Part shown: one piece after another, positions 1 through 5,244 of the stretch | How positions within the stretch are numbered: the first letter of the stretch is position 1 | Layout: each line of letters begins with the position of its first letter | Source: CAVZLD01 sp964522605 | Lineage (GTDB): Bacteria > Planctomycetota > Planctomycetia > Pirellulales > Pirellulaceae | NCBI GenBank assembly: GCA_964522605.1 | Contig: CAZFWV010000444.1 | Location: 1-5,244 of the forward strand | Direction of reading: 5' to 3' | Length of the DNA: 5,244 bases | Notes under the pieces: generated by a model | Databases searched by the model: none | What the model was told of the DNA's origin: nothing | The model's input: the letters and a program-made list of their open reading frames with translations, nothing else | Program-made: the position numbers and the translations under genes

Positions 1-4
1 CACC

Positions 5-142
5 TCATTGCTTCGGTGCCTTGCAGCTGTCGATGACCCAGGGAAGCCAACAAAGCGGTAAACAGACAAAAATAAGGACGATAAAAAGAATGAAACCACC
101 CATGTTCAATCCCAACGCGAAGTGTTCGTTTGCTCCAGTCAT
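5..142 (-). CDS. Small single-helix membrane protein with LITAF-like CLPLCWLPWVIDSCK motif
   Basis: A 45-codon frame, too short for ordinary gene finders, runs from ATG (142-140) to TGA (7-5). GGAGGA lies five to six bases upstream of the ATG, which fixes this start. Residues 1-13 are polar (MTGANEHFALGLN). Residues 14-37 form one strongly hydrophobic segment (GGFILFIVLIFVC, then LPLCWLPWVI), followed by DSCKAPKQ. The CLPLCW-LPW-x-IDSCK pattern resembles the hydrophobic, membrane-inserting half of LITAF-type domains, where a similar 'CWIPFxxDSxKD' stretch precedes a zinc knuckle. Here the protein ends before any CPxCG, and only C27, C31 and C40 remain. A role at the membrane face is inferred and the function is unknown. 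It is transcribed away from the 610-846 gene and separated from it by about 460 bases, so it is probably a single-gene unit. That it is a real gene is likely; the LITAF link is tentative. Confidence 0.72.
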   Translation of the reverse strand: MTGANEHFALGLNMGGFILFIVLIFVCLPLCWLPWVIDSCKAPKQ

Positions 143-146
143 GCGT

Positions 147-152
147 TCCTCC
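147..152 (-). promoter_or_regulatory. Shine-Dalgarno of the 45-residue membrane protein
   Basis: Read on the minus strand the sequence is GGAGGAACGCATG, a near-perfect anti-16S match five bases from the ATG. It is the main argument that this very short frame is translated. A TAGAAT box at 187-192 could be a -10 element, but its -35 (TGGCCT, 210-215) is poor. Confidence 0.7.
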
Positions 153-609
153 GAAAGTAGGGCGACAGTTATTCAAACCTCACGGAATTCTAGTACCGAG
201 CGATCGATGAGGCCAGCAGTTGCCCCTGTGCACGGGGGATGCAGTTTGGACGAAACTCGTTGTTTCGGATCACCAGCCACTCTTGCGGACGCTTGCCATC
301 TCGTAAATCAAGATGCCGGGCCTTCGGCCTTCACCGGACGATCACGCCGTACGACCGGTGTCCAAGGCGTGTCTACTGTCGGTTTGACGAACCTCATGCG
401 ATCAGTTCGCATCTGCAGAGGTCTGTGGACACTGAACACACTGAACACACCTCGCGCAGCGCGACAGTCCTCTAGGCGACAGCAGTCTGACACACTTCGC
501 TCACTTCAGCGATGGGGCAATGACAGCGGCGAAGAACGTGCCCTGATCGAAGTCCGTCAGTGCCGCGCTATCGCAGGATGAACCGGGGGGTGAAGACCTG
601 GATTCGCGT
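153..609. other. Long non-coding stretch with a possible gene relic
   Basis: No intact gene is supported here. A plus-strand frame can be drawn across most of it, but its product is low-complexity, rich in Arg and Ser, and has no ribosome-binding site. On the minus strand, 190-330 is open for 46 codons (stop TAG at 190-192, upstream in-frame TGA at 331-333). It reads like ordinary protein, for example DGKRPQEWLVIRNNEFRP, but has no ATG and no ribosome-binding site. It may be a gene remnant or part of a dispersed repeat. Small local repeats include ACTGAACAC twice in tandem (431-448), GGCCTTCGGCC near 319-329, and CCCC/GGGG flanking GTGCAC near 226-240. None looks like a terminator with a T-run. 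Confidence 0.5.
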
Positions 610-846
610 TCAATGCTCTCCACCGGGACGCTTTCTCCGGTGAAGGATTCCCCGAAGGACGGCGATTGCCATGATCAGCAGGAACACACCCAAACCGCAG
701 AGTACCAGAGCGGGCACGAAATCCGACCAGCTCCCGCGGATCAAATACGGTACTCCGATTAATAAGGCGGAAGCGGAAGCCGGCAATCCGAGGACGACAA
801 GAACAACGCCAATCAGCGTCGGAACACGGATTTCCAGGAATGGCAT
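610..846 (-). CDS. Small two-helix membrane protein of unknown function
   Basis: This is a 78-residue protein starting MPFLEIRVPTLIG. A much longer reading with a start at 1080 is possible, but its first half is an out-of-frame reading of the PEP-CTERM remnant. The ATG at 846-844 is preceded by AGAGGGA about eight bases upstream, so the short form is chosen. Two hydrophobic segments span roughly residues 9-36 and 43-65, joined by a short polar turn (RGSWSD). The C-terminus is basic (HRRKRPGGEH), which suggests it lies in the cytoplasm with both ends inside. There are no catalytic motifs and I do not recognise a family. A possible promoter lies 50 bases upstream (896-924), so it is probably transcribed alone. 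Downstream there is only non-coding DNA. The coding call is moderately sure; the function is unknown. Confidence 0.6.
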   Translation of the reverse strand: MPFLEIRVPTLIGVVLVVLGLPASASALLIGVPYLIRGSWSDFVPALVLCGLGVFLLIMAIAVLRGILHRRKRPGGEH

Positions 847-895
847 GGAGAATCCCTCTTTGCCGGTGCGAGATGGTCCGCTGGACGTCTGATGC

Positions 896-924
896 AAAGT
901 AGTGCAACGAACCGTATGGACCAA
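896..924 (-). promoter_or_regulatory. Candidate sigma-70-type promoter for the two-helix membrane protein
   Basis: On the minus strand TTGGTC (924-919) and TACTTT (901-896) are separated by 17 bases. They lie about 50 bases upstream of the ATG at 846, giving a short leader that contains the AGAGGGA ribosome-binding site. Each hexamer is only a partial match to consensus, so this is a candidate read by eye. Confidence 0.3.
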
Positions 925-941
925 CGATATCGCATAGTTCG

Positions 942-1178
942 CTAATGAAGGCGACGCCGCCAAACCGCAACTCCCAATAAGCCTGTCAGGAGCAGCGACA
1001 ATCCCCACGGCTCTGGAACCACCTCGACTTCCCGAAACGCGACCGGACCACTTTCGCCACTGAATGGATTCCAGATCCAAATCCCGATTCGACTTTCCTC
1101 AGGCAAGCCAAGCGTGTTGGTGACATCGAATGTCAGATCGGGATTAGCGGGTTGTTCTGTGCCATCGAGCCCTGGGTG
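942..1178 (-). pseudogene. C-terminal remnant of a PEP-CTERM (exosortase-sorted) protein
   Basis: Read on the minus strand this is a 78-codon open stretch with no Met, bounded upstream by an in-frame TAA (1181-1179) and ending at TAG (944-942). Residues 10-54 resemble the end of a secreted beta-sandwich domain (PANPDLTFDVTN, then RIGIWIWNPFSGESG). Residues 54-78 are a textbook PEP-CTERM tail: VPEPWGLSLLLTGLLG, a hydrophobic helix, then WRRRLH. In a working protein this tail is recognised by an exosortase in the inner membrane and cut during export. There is no signal peptide, usable ATG or ribosome-binding site. The missing N-terminal part is not present upstream, where the aldo/keto reductase ends at 1225. 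It is best read as a truncated or frameshifted gene. The less likely alternative is translation from a rare start after readthrough from the reductase mRNA. Confidence 0.75.
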
Positions 1179-1224
1179 TTAATCCCCCCTAACGGTACCC
1201 GGCCCCTTTTCCTCCACTGGCCGT

Positions 1225-2418
1225 TCATTGCGTTTGACTCAGTCGCTTCTCGGGCGTCTTGTAGAGCATTTCATGAGCCTCGGCCAGCCACGACGGGATC
1301 TGCTCGGCGAAGGGCGATTGCCGAATGGACGCAGTAACATCGAAGTCATGAATGCCTGCTGCGTGCAGACCCGCGAACCAGGAGCCACCGTTGCCGAGTA
1401 GATTGTAGCGCATCTTGGCATACTCCACCAAATCCCATCCGATTGCGAGATTGCGCAGCCAGAGTACGGTACCGATGTTCATCAGGCCTGGCGTTTCATC
1501 CCACAGCGGCAAGCCCTCGTCGTATCGCTCGGCGACATCCTGGCCGACCTTATCCACCATCGCTGCACGAAGTCGCTGATCGATTTCTGGAAGTAACTTC
1601 TGCTGCTCATCCATATCTTGCAGGCTCGAAATCTGCAGTTCAAAGTCACTCGGCTTCGATGCGCCGATGCTCAGCGTATGCACCTGAGGATGAGCAAGGC
1701 ACCAGAGGCAGTTGAAGACCAACGGATGAAGCGGTTTGCAGAGCTCGATCATCCTTTGCGGCGGATTGTACAGCATGCCGCCTTTATCACTTGGGCTAAT
1801 GATGAAGACACCCATGTCCCGACGCGAAGCCTCTTCGATCGCAGGCCAGTTCCTCTGATAGATGTAATACCAATGCAAATTCACATAATCGAAGCCGTGA
1901 TCGCCTTCCCATTGCACCGCCTGAAGAACCACATCCGGTGGACCATGCGTCGAAAATCCCACATGCCTCACCTTTCCTTCTTTCTGCAGGCGGCGCGCTG
2001 CGGCGAGACAGCCTTGCGGCCGGACGGTGTTCCAGAGCTCACGGTGGTTATTCACTCCGTGAATTCCCAGCAGGTCGACGTAACTCAGCTGAAGCCGATC
2101 GAGCGACTCGTGGAAATGCTTGACGAAATCTGCCGGATCCGGTTCCGGCTGGATCTTGGTTTGAACGATGATTTGATCCCGTGGCAACGCGGGCAGGATC
2201 AGGCCGAGTTGCCGTTCGCTGGAACCATAGCCACGAGCCGTTTCGATGTGGTGGATTCCTAACTCGAGAGCGCGACGGATCGTCGCTTCCAGGTTCGCTT
2301 GATTGTCTTTCGGAACGTCCTCCAACGGAACATCCTGCCATTTGTACTGGTAGCGCATCCCCCCACACGAGAAGACAGGCATTGAGAGTTCCGTGCGTCC
2401 AAAACGGCGATAGATCAT
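1225..2418 (-). CDS. Aldo/keto reductase family protein
   Basis: This 397-residue protein is predicted to be a cytosolic NAD(P)H-dependent oxidoreductase of the aldo/keto reductase TIM-barrel superfamily. Residues 1-270 form the barrel, opening MIYRRFGRTELSMPVFSCGG. The catalytic tetrad can be placed as E59 (the usual Asp, in HHIETARGYGSSE), Y64, K88 (IIVQTK) and H120 (DLLGIHG). The cofactor loop is SIGASKPSDF (250-259). The Asp-to-Glu change lies in a motif I associate with a subfamily found in planctomycetes and cyanobacteria, so it is probably a subfamily trait. Residues 280-397 extend past the barrel. They contain no Cys, so they are not the 4Fe-4S tail some relatives carry. There is no signal peptide. 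The ribosome-binding site is weak (AAAGAACGAG). The substrate cannot be told. The stop TGA overlaps an ATG of a 31-codon frame, and a PEP-CTERM remnant follows 46 bases downstream. The family call is sure. Confidence 0.95.
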   Translation of the reverse strand: MIYRRFGRTELSMPVFSCGGMRYQYKWQDVPLEDVPKDNQANLEATIRRALELGIHHIETARGYGSSERQLGLILPALPRDQIIVQTKIQPEPDPADFVKHFHESLDRLQLSYVDLLGIHGVNNHRELWNTVRPQGCLAAARRLQKEGKVRHVGFSTHGPPDVVLQAVQWEGDHGFDYVNLHWYYIYQRNWPAIEEASRRDMGVFIISPSDKGGMLYNPPQRMIELCKPLHPLVFNCLWCLAHPQVHTLSIGASKPSDFELQISSLQDMDEQQKLLPEIDQRLRAAMVDKVGQDVAERYDEGLPLWDETPGLMNIGTVLWLRNLAIGWDLVEYAKMRYNLLGNGGSWFAGLHAAGIHDFDVTASIRQSPFAEQIPSWLAEAHEMLYKTPEKRLSQTQ

Positions 2419-2687
2419 GGTCTCGTTCTTTGGCTTACAATCGGCGGCAATCGCGATCGGCGGGACAGGTTTCGAGAACTGAACTTGTTTGAAGAGGCAA
2501 CATTCGATGTGAGCGACCCGGCATCGGACATTGTACGCGGAGCCAGTGTTCAGAGGCTACGGGCACGACTGGCTCCGCGTCACCACGTTATCACCCGAGT
2601 CGCCATTCGTCGAGTATGCATTCTCTCGATTCGCACAGCATCGGGCAGTGAGGGCGATTATCCTGAGATGTACTCATTTCATTCTTG

Positions 2688-2715
2688 TTGAGTTCGACGC
2701 AGATTGTTCTAAAAT
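2688..2715 (+). promoter_or_regulatory. Candidate promoter for the PEP-CTERM gene
   Basis: TTGAGT (2688-2693) and TAAAAT (2710-2715) are separated by 16 bases. This would give a leader of about 165 bases before the ATG at 2886, containing the palindrome at 2803-2818. It was found by eye; the -10 is good and the -35 fair. Confidence 0.3.
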
Positions 2716-2802
2716 GACGGTATGGCCAGCACGATCGTGAGCAACGAACAAGAGTATATGCGTTTCCGGCGTCACTAATCGGGCGATCCCTTCCTTATCG
2801 AG

Positions 2803-2818
2803 GCGAGCTCGCGCGAGC
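2803..2818. repeat. Overlapping GC palindromes in the 5' leader
   Basis: GCGAGCTCGC (2803-2812) is a perfect palindrome, and it overlaps the perfect 12-base palindrome GCTCGCGCGAGC (2807-2818). The two are mutually exclusive if folded. They lie about 70 bases before the start codon at 2886. They could be an operator or a leader hairpin, or could arise by chance in GC-rich DNA. Confidence 0.3.
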
Positions 2819-2872
2819 GTCGTTTTGATGTTTTGCCCAGGGTTATCACCGTTCTTTTGTTTCAACTTTGCC

Positions 2873-2880
2873 GGAGGGAG
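2873..2880 (+). promoter_or_regulatory. Shine-Dalgarno fixing the PEP-CTERM start
   Basis: GGAGGGAG lies five bases before the ATG at 2886. It rules out the upstream in-frame TTG at 2868, which would place the ribosome-binding site inside the coding sequence. Confidence 0.75.
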
Positions 2881-2885
2881 AATCG

Positions 2886-3506
2886 ATGGGAATCACTCGT
2901 GCTTCTTTTCTTCCAGTTGCGGTCGCGTGTGTCTTGTTTGCAGAGACGTCCCTGTTCGCGCAGGAGCCGATCGCGAATTACGTTTGTTGTGAAGAGGCCC
3001 TCCTGGGACACGTGACGGTCTACTACGACGTACACACCGGGGAAGTGAGGGTAAACACGTTCAATAGTGAGCAGAGGCCCCTCGACTCGATCGTCTTGGA
3101 GATCGATCCGGCGGCAACCGAATGGCGTTTCAAGGTGGGCGAAGATCCTGATGGAGACAACTTCTACGACGGCTGCGCGTTTGATAAAGGGTTTTTTAAC
3201 GTTTGCCGACCCGACAAGGTGGCCATCATTGACGTGAATGGAGTTGGGGCGTGGCCCAATACTGTCTCCTTGGGCAATATTGCGGAGCCGAGGCTGCGTC
3301 TCGAAACGCTCCTATCGACTTGGCTCATCTCTGGTTCGCACAAGGGCGGTGGCGGCTTGAATCGGTTTCAAGGCGAGAGCATGACCGGTCTTGTGGGGCC
3401 CGGGTTGGCTATGATTCCGGAACCTTCCAGCATGCTCCTTCTGGGGCTTGGCCTTGTGGGACTGGTGGGTATGCGTCGCCATTCCAGACCTGCGTCGCGA
3501 GAGTAG
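2886..3506 (+). CDS. Secreted PEP-CTERM sorting-domain protein
   Basis: This 206-residue protein is predicted to be exported by Sec and then handled by an exosortase at the membrane. Residues 1-25 are a signal peptide (hydrophobic core ASFLPVAVACVLFA, likely cut after LFA). The mature part has a CC pair (C34, C35) plus C97 and C107, possibly forming disulfides. It carries the pattern YYDVHTGEVRV (46-56) followed by LDSIVLEID, and later SLGNIAEPRLRLETLLS (128-144). I associate this layout with a class of planctomycete exported proteins built as a beta-sandwich. The C-terminus is a complete PEP-CTERM signal: IPEPSSM (177-183), a helix LLLGLGLVGLVG, then MRRHSR. Such proteins usually go with exopolysaccharide and the outer surface; the specific role is unknown. 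The ATG at 2886 is chosen for its Shine-Dalgarno. The gene is alone on its strand and converges on the isomerase-like gene. Confidence 0.88.
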   Translation: MGITRASFLPVAVACVLFAETSLFAQEPIANYVCCEEALLGHVTVYYDVHTGEVRVNTFNSEQRPLDSIVLEIDPAATEWRFKVGEDPDGDNFYDGCAFDKGFFNVCRPDKVAIIDVNGVGAWPNTVSLGNIAEPRLRLETLLSTWLISGSHKGGGGLNRFQGESMTGLVGPGLAMIPEPSSMLLLGLGLVGLVGMRRHSRPASRE

Positions 3507-3646
3507 GAGATCGGCCCGCATCGCACTTTTTCGGTGTCTACGGAGGATCCAGCAAAGGCGTGGCCCTCGTGGTGTGCTAACGAGAGTCAATGGCGCGCGG
3601 GAGAAGGACCGCCTTCCGCCTTTGGAAGTTGCGCATTTCGTCATTT

Positions 3647-3730
3647 CGTAGCCGAATTCGTGAGAATTCGGAGGCTTTGTTCGTGTGTCTGCCTGCTCGA
3701 GACCTCCGAATTCTCACGAATTCGGCTACG
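3647..3730. repeat. Perfect 28-bp inverted repeat with hairpins nested in each arm
   Basis: The left arm 3647-3674 and right arm 3703-3730 are exact reverse complements with no mismatch, separated by a 28-base loop. Each arm also contains its own palindrome: CCGAATTC-GTGA-GAATTCGG at 3652-3671 and its complement at 3706-3725. The element can therefore fold as one long hairpin or as two small ones, like REP/BIME elements. It holds four EcoRI sites in 70 bases. It lies between two convergent stop codons (3506 and 3759), 26 bases from the isomerase-like stop, where it could end transcription in both directions; no T-run is present. Family membership, for example as a dispersed planctomycete repeat or a MITE, is inferred. 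Confidence 0.9.
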
Positions 3731-3756
3731 TGCGACTTCAAAGCTTCCGCCCGCCG

Positions 3757-5244
3757 TTACGCGGGGCTAAAGCAGTCCCAGCCGATCTGGCCGCCGAGTT
3801 TCTTCAGGGCATAGCCGATTTCGCGTGTGTAGTCTCCATACGCGATTTGAGTGTGGAAGCCCTGCATTTCACGCGCAAGTCGTTTCCAATCGCCATCCAC
3901 CTGGATCAGCATCTGAGATCGGCAGGCTGGATAGGAGGGACTGCCGACGATTTCACCGCGAAAGCCCTGCCATTGGGTACACGCCAGATTCGGGAGGATC
4001 GCCGTAACGACTTGACCGTTTGTGTACTGCGTCTTGCAGGCCGCGCCGTAATCGGATTCGTAGTGGGTCATAATCGTTGCGGGCTCATAGTCGCGACCGT
4101 TCATGCGACGTGGCGCCTGGCAGTGCGCCACGAAGTAGAGTCCGTCGTAGGGGACGTGCGAGTTACAGACGAAGGTGGGGCGGCTGGCAATCCACCGCAA
4201 CAGCACACCGGGCATCGTATGCGATAGATCCGTGTGACAGTACGCCGTGTAGCCTTCATCGTTCGCCAAGCTCAGCACAAAACAGGCCGGGGTGTCGAGC
4301 ATCGCGATTTGACTGTGCCCCATGCAGCGAGAAAACCCAAAATTGCTGGCACCCGTCTCCTGCAGCAACTGGCGGACGACGTGCAACGCCATGTAGGAGT
4401 TGAAAACAAACTTGCGCTCCGTTTGCAGCTTGATGTTCGGAAGCTGCAACAGGCTGGCCGTCTGTTCTTCGACCTGGCGGACCGCTTGCTGATCCGCGCG
4501 TGCGGCATTCAGCCGTTCCGTAAAAGCCGCTTCGGTAATATCGACGATTTGATAATCCCAGATCTCCTTGGCGACGCGAGGTCCGTGCTCCTGTGCCTGT
4601 GGACTGTAAGCTTCAAGCCCACCGATGGTGAGCATCTTCGTGCCGCGGGCGTTCTGCAAACCGTACCAGGCCCGCAGGCGCCAGAGAAGTTCGTCATAAC
4701 GGTCTACGACGACATCATCGATACCGAATGCTGGATTTACCATCTCGTCTCCACTGCCGCGCAGGAAGCGCCAGTGCGCGATTTCGAAACCCAGATAAAA
4801 GGGGCCGCTACGGTGGCGCACGAACATCACCATGGGCACGTTCAGCGGCCATTGCGTCACGCCTCCCGCCGCGTACACCAAACAAAGGTCGACTTCATCG
4901 ACCGCAAGTTGTGCGAGCTTGGCCTGAGAGTCCAGCAACTCGATCTCCTGCACACGAAGGGGAAATTCCGCCTGCTGCTGCAGTTGCTTCAATTCCTCCT
5001 GGATCCGGCCCGCTTCTTCTCGTGCGGCTTCAGCAGTGTGAATACCGCCGTAGGGCCGCCACGAACTTCGATCCGCGGGGCTCGGTGTGTCGAAGACCAA
5101 AATCGGCTTGACCCGCAACGGATCGCCTTGGGGAAACGGCGTCAATGCGGGAACAGGTCCGACCGTATCTGCCCAGATGGTCGATGGGGACATCGCGAGT
5201 CCGCCCAGTGCCGCACCGGCTGCTCCCAGGCCTTGTAGGAAACC
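3757..5244 (-). CDS. Tat-exported L-fucose/L-arabinose isomerase-like protein, 5' end outside window
   Basis: The frame stays open from the Met codon at 5193 to the right edge. The 17 extra codons read GFLQGLGAAGAALGGLA, then MSPSTIWAD, which is the FLQ plus hydrophobic part of a twin-arginine signal peptide. The RR pair and start should lie just past 5244. Numbering from the Met at 5193, residues 54-100 are a Glu/Gln-rich helical, perhaps coiled-coil stretch. Residues 100-300 resemble the N-terminal domains of sugar isomerases, and 300-478 the C-terminal domain. Candidate metal ligands are E313 (NDEG), D322 (HTDL), H357 (VAHC) and H447 (GFH), by analogy with the Glu/Glu-or-Asp/His set of fucose and arabinose isomerases. 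Known isomerases are cytosolic, so Tat export of a prefolded, metal-loaded enzyme is odd and suggests an envelope sugar-processing or non-isomerase role. The family is fairly sure; the substrate and activity are unknown. TAA ends the gene 26 bases from the inverted repeat. Confidence 0.75.
   Translation of the reverse strand, partial: GFLQGLGAAGAALGGLAMSPSTIWADTVGPVPALTPFPQGDPLRVKPILVFDTPSPADRSSWRPYGGIHTAEAAREEAGRIQEELKQLQQQAEFPLRVQEIELLDSQAKLAQLAVDEVDLCLVYAAGGVTQWPLNVPMVMFVRHRSGPFYLGFEIAHWRFLRGSGDEMVNPAFGIDDVVVDRYDELLWRLRAWYGLQNARGTKMLTIGGLEAYSPQAQEHGPRVAKEIWDYQIVDITEAAFTERLNAARADQQAVRQVEEQTASLLQLPNIKLQTERKFVFNSYMALHVVRQLLQETGASNFGFSRCMGHSQIAMLDTPACFVLSLANDEGYTAYCHTDLSHTMPGVLLRWIASRPTFVCNSHVPYDGLYFVAHCQAPRRMNGRDYEPATIMTHYESDYGAACKTQYTNGQVVTAILPNLACTQWQGFRGEIVGSPSYPACRSQMLIQVDGDWKRLAREMQGFHTQIAYGDYTREIGYALKKLGGQIGWDCFSPA

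Larger units (their letters stand above)
2419..2885. other. Divergent intergenic region between reductase and PEP-CTERM gene
   Basis: This region of 467 bases must carry the promoters of both divergent genes. For the plus-strand gene there is a weak sigma-70-like pair at 2688-2715 and a GC palindrome in the leader at 2803-2818. No good -10/-35 pair was found for the reductase. Short frames exist on the plus strand (about 2485-2740) and the minus strand (2674-2865), starting mostly at TTG and without ribosome-binding sites, so I do not call them genes. One of them, 2531-2740 plus, has a fairly protein-like composition (GYGHDWLRVTTLSPESPF) and could be a relic or part of a dispersed repeat. Confidence 0.5.

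Noticed and set aside
431..448. Tandem ACTGAACAC as an array of binding sites
   Set aside because: Only two copies of nine bases, with no gene start nearby; probably chance.
21..581. Plus-strand frame of 186 codons
   Set aside because: No ribosome-binding site, Arg/Ser-rich low-complexity product, and it overlaps the well-supported small gene at 5-142 on the other strand.
557..970. Minus-strand frame of 137 codons
   Set aside because: It overlaps the membrane protein and the remnant in another frame, with a Cys/Arg/Pro-rich composition and no family resemblance.
847..1080. N-terminal extension of the 78-residue membrane protein
   Set aside because: The extension is an out-of-frame reading of the PEP-CTERM remnant; the internal ATG at 846 has a ribosome-binding site and starts a clean membrane protein.
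1618..2262. Plus-strand frame opposite the reductase
   Set aside because: It is an antisense shadow of a clear aldo/keto reductase.
2674..2865. Minus-strand frame of 63 codons in the divergent gap
   Set aside because: TTG start, no ribosome-binding site and no recognisable features.
3612..3636. CTTCC-GCCTTT-GGAAG as a terminator of the PEP-CTERM gene
   Set aside because: Only a 5-bp stem and no T-run; the large inverted repeat just downstream is a far better candidate.
4234..5238. Plus-strand frame of 334 codons opposite the isomerase-like gene
   Set aside because: It is an antisense shadow of a real gene: Arg/Gln/Leu-rich, no ribosome-binding site, no domain.

Overview
The window looks like chromosomal DNA from a planctomycete of the Pirellulales/Rhodopirellula type. 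This is inferred, not proved. The signs are two PEP-CTERM (exosortase) C-terminal signals, loose gene packing with long non-coding gaps, a secreted protein with the YDxxTG pattern common in planctomycete exported proteins, a Tat-exported sugar-isomerase-like protein, an aldo/keto reductase of the 'IETARGYGSSE' subfamily, and an EcoRI-rich nested inverted repeat. No rRNA, tRNA, CRISPR array, transposase or phage gene was seen.

Layout, left to right. At 5-142 (minus) is a 45-residue single-helix membrane protein with a very good Shine-Dalgarno. Its CLPLCWLPWVIDSCK stretch resembles the membrane-inserted half of LITAF-type domains. From 153 to 609 no intact gene is visible, though one 46-codon open stretch on the minus strand reads like a decayed protein end. 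At 610-846 (minus) is a 78-residue protein with two membrane helices. At 942-1178 (minus) is a headless fragment of a PEP-CTERM protein: the sorting signal is perfect, but there is no start codon and a stop lies in frame upstream. It sits directly behind a complete aldo/keto reductase at 1225-2418 (minus).

The 467-base divergent gap 2419-2885 holds only weak promoter candidates and a GC palindrome. It is followed by a complete secreted PEP-CTERM protein at 2886-3506 (plus). That gene converges on a Tat-exported, L-fucose/L-arabinose-isomerase-like protein at 3757-5244 (minus), whose 5' end lies outside the window. Between the two stop codons lies a perfect 28-bp inverted repeat in which each arm is itself a hairpin (3647-3730).

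The genes do not form one obvious pathway. The common theme is the cell envelope and exported proteins (PEP-CTERM, Tat substrate, small membrane proteins) plus possible sugar or carbonyl chemistry (isomerase-like protein, aldo/keto reductase). No convincing new multi-gene system is visible. The items most worth following are the nested palindrome, the LITAF-like microprotein, the broken PEP-CTERM gene and the hidden Tat signal at the right edge.
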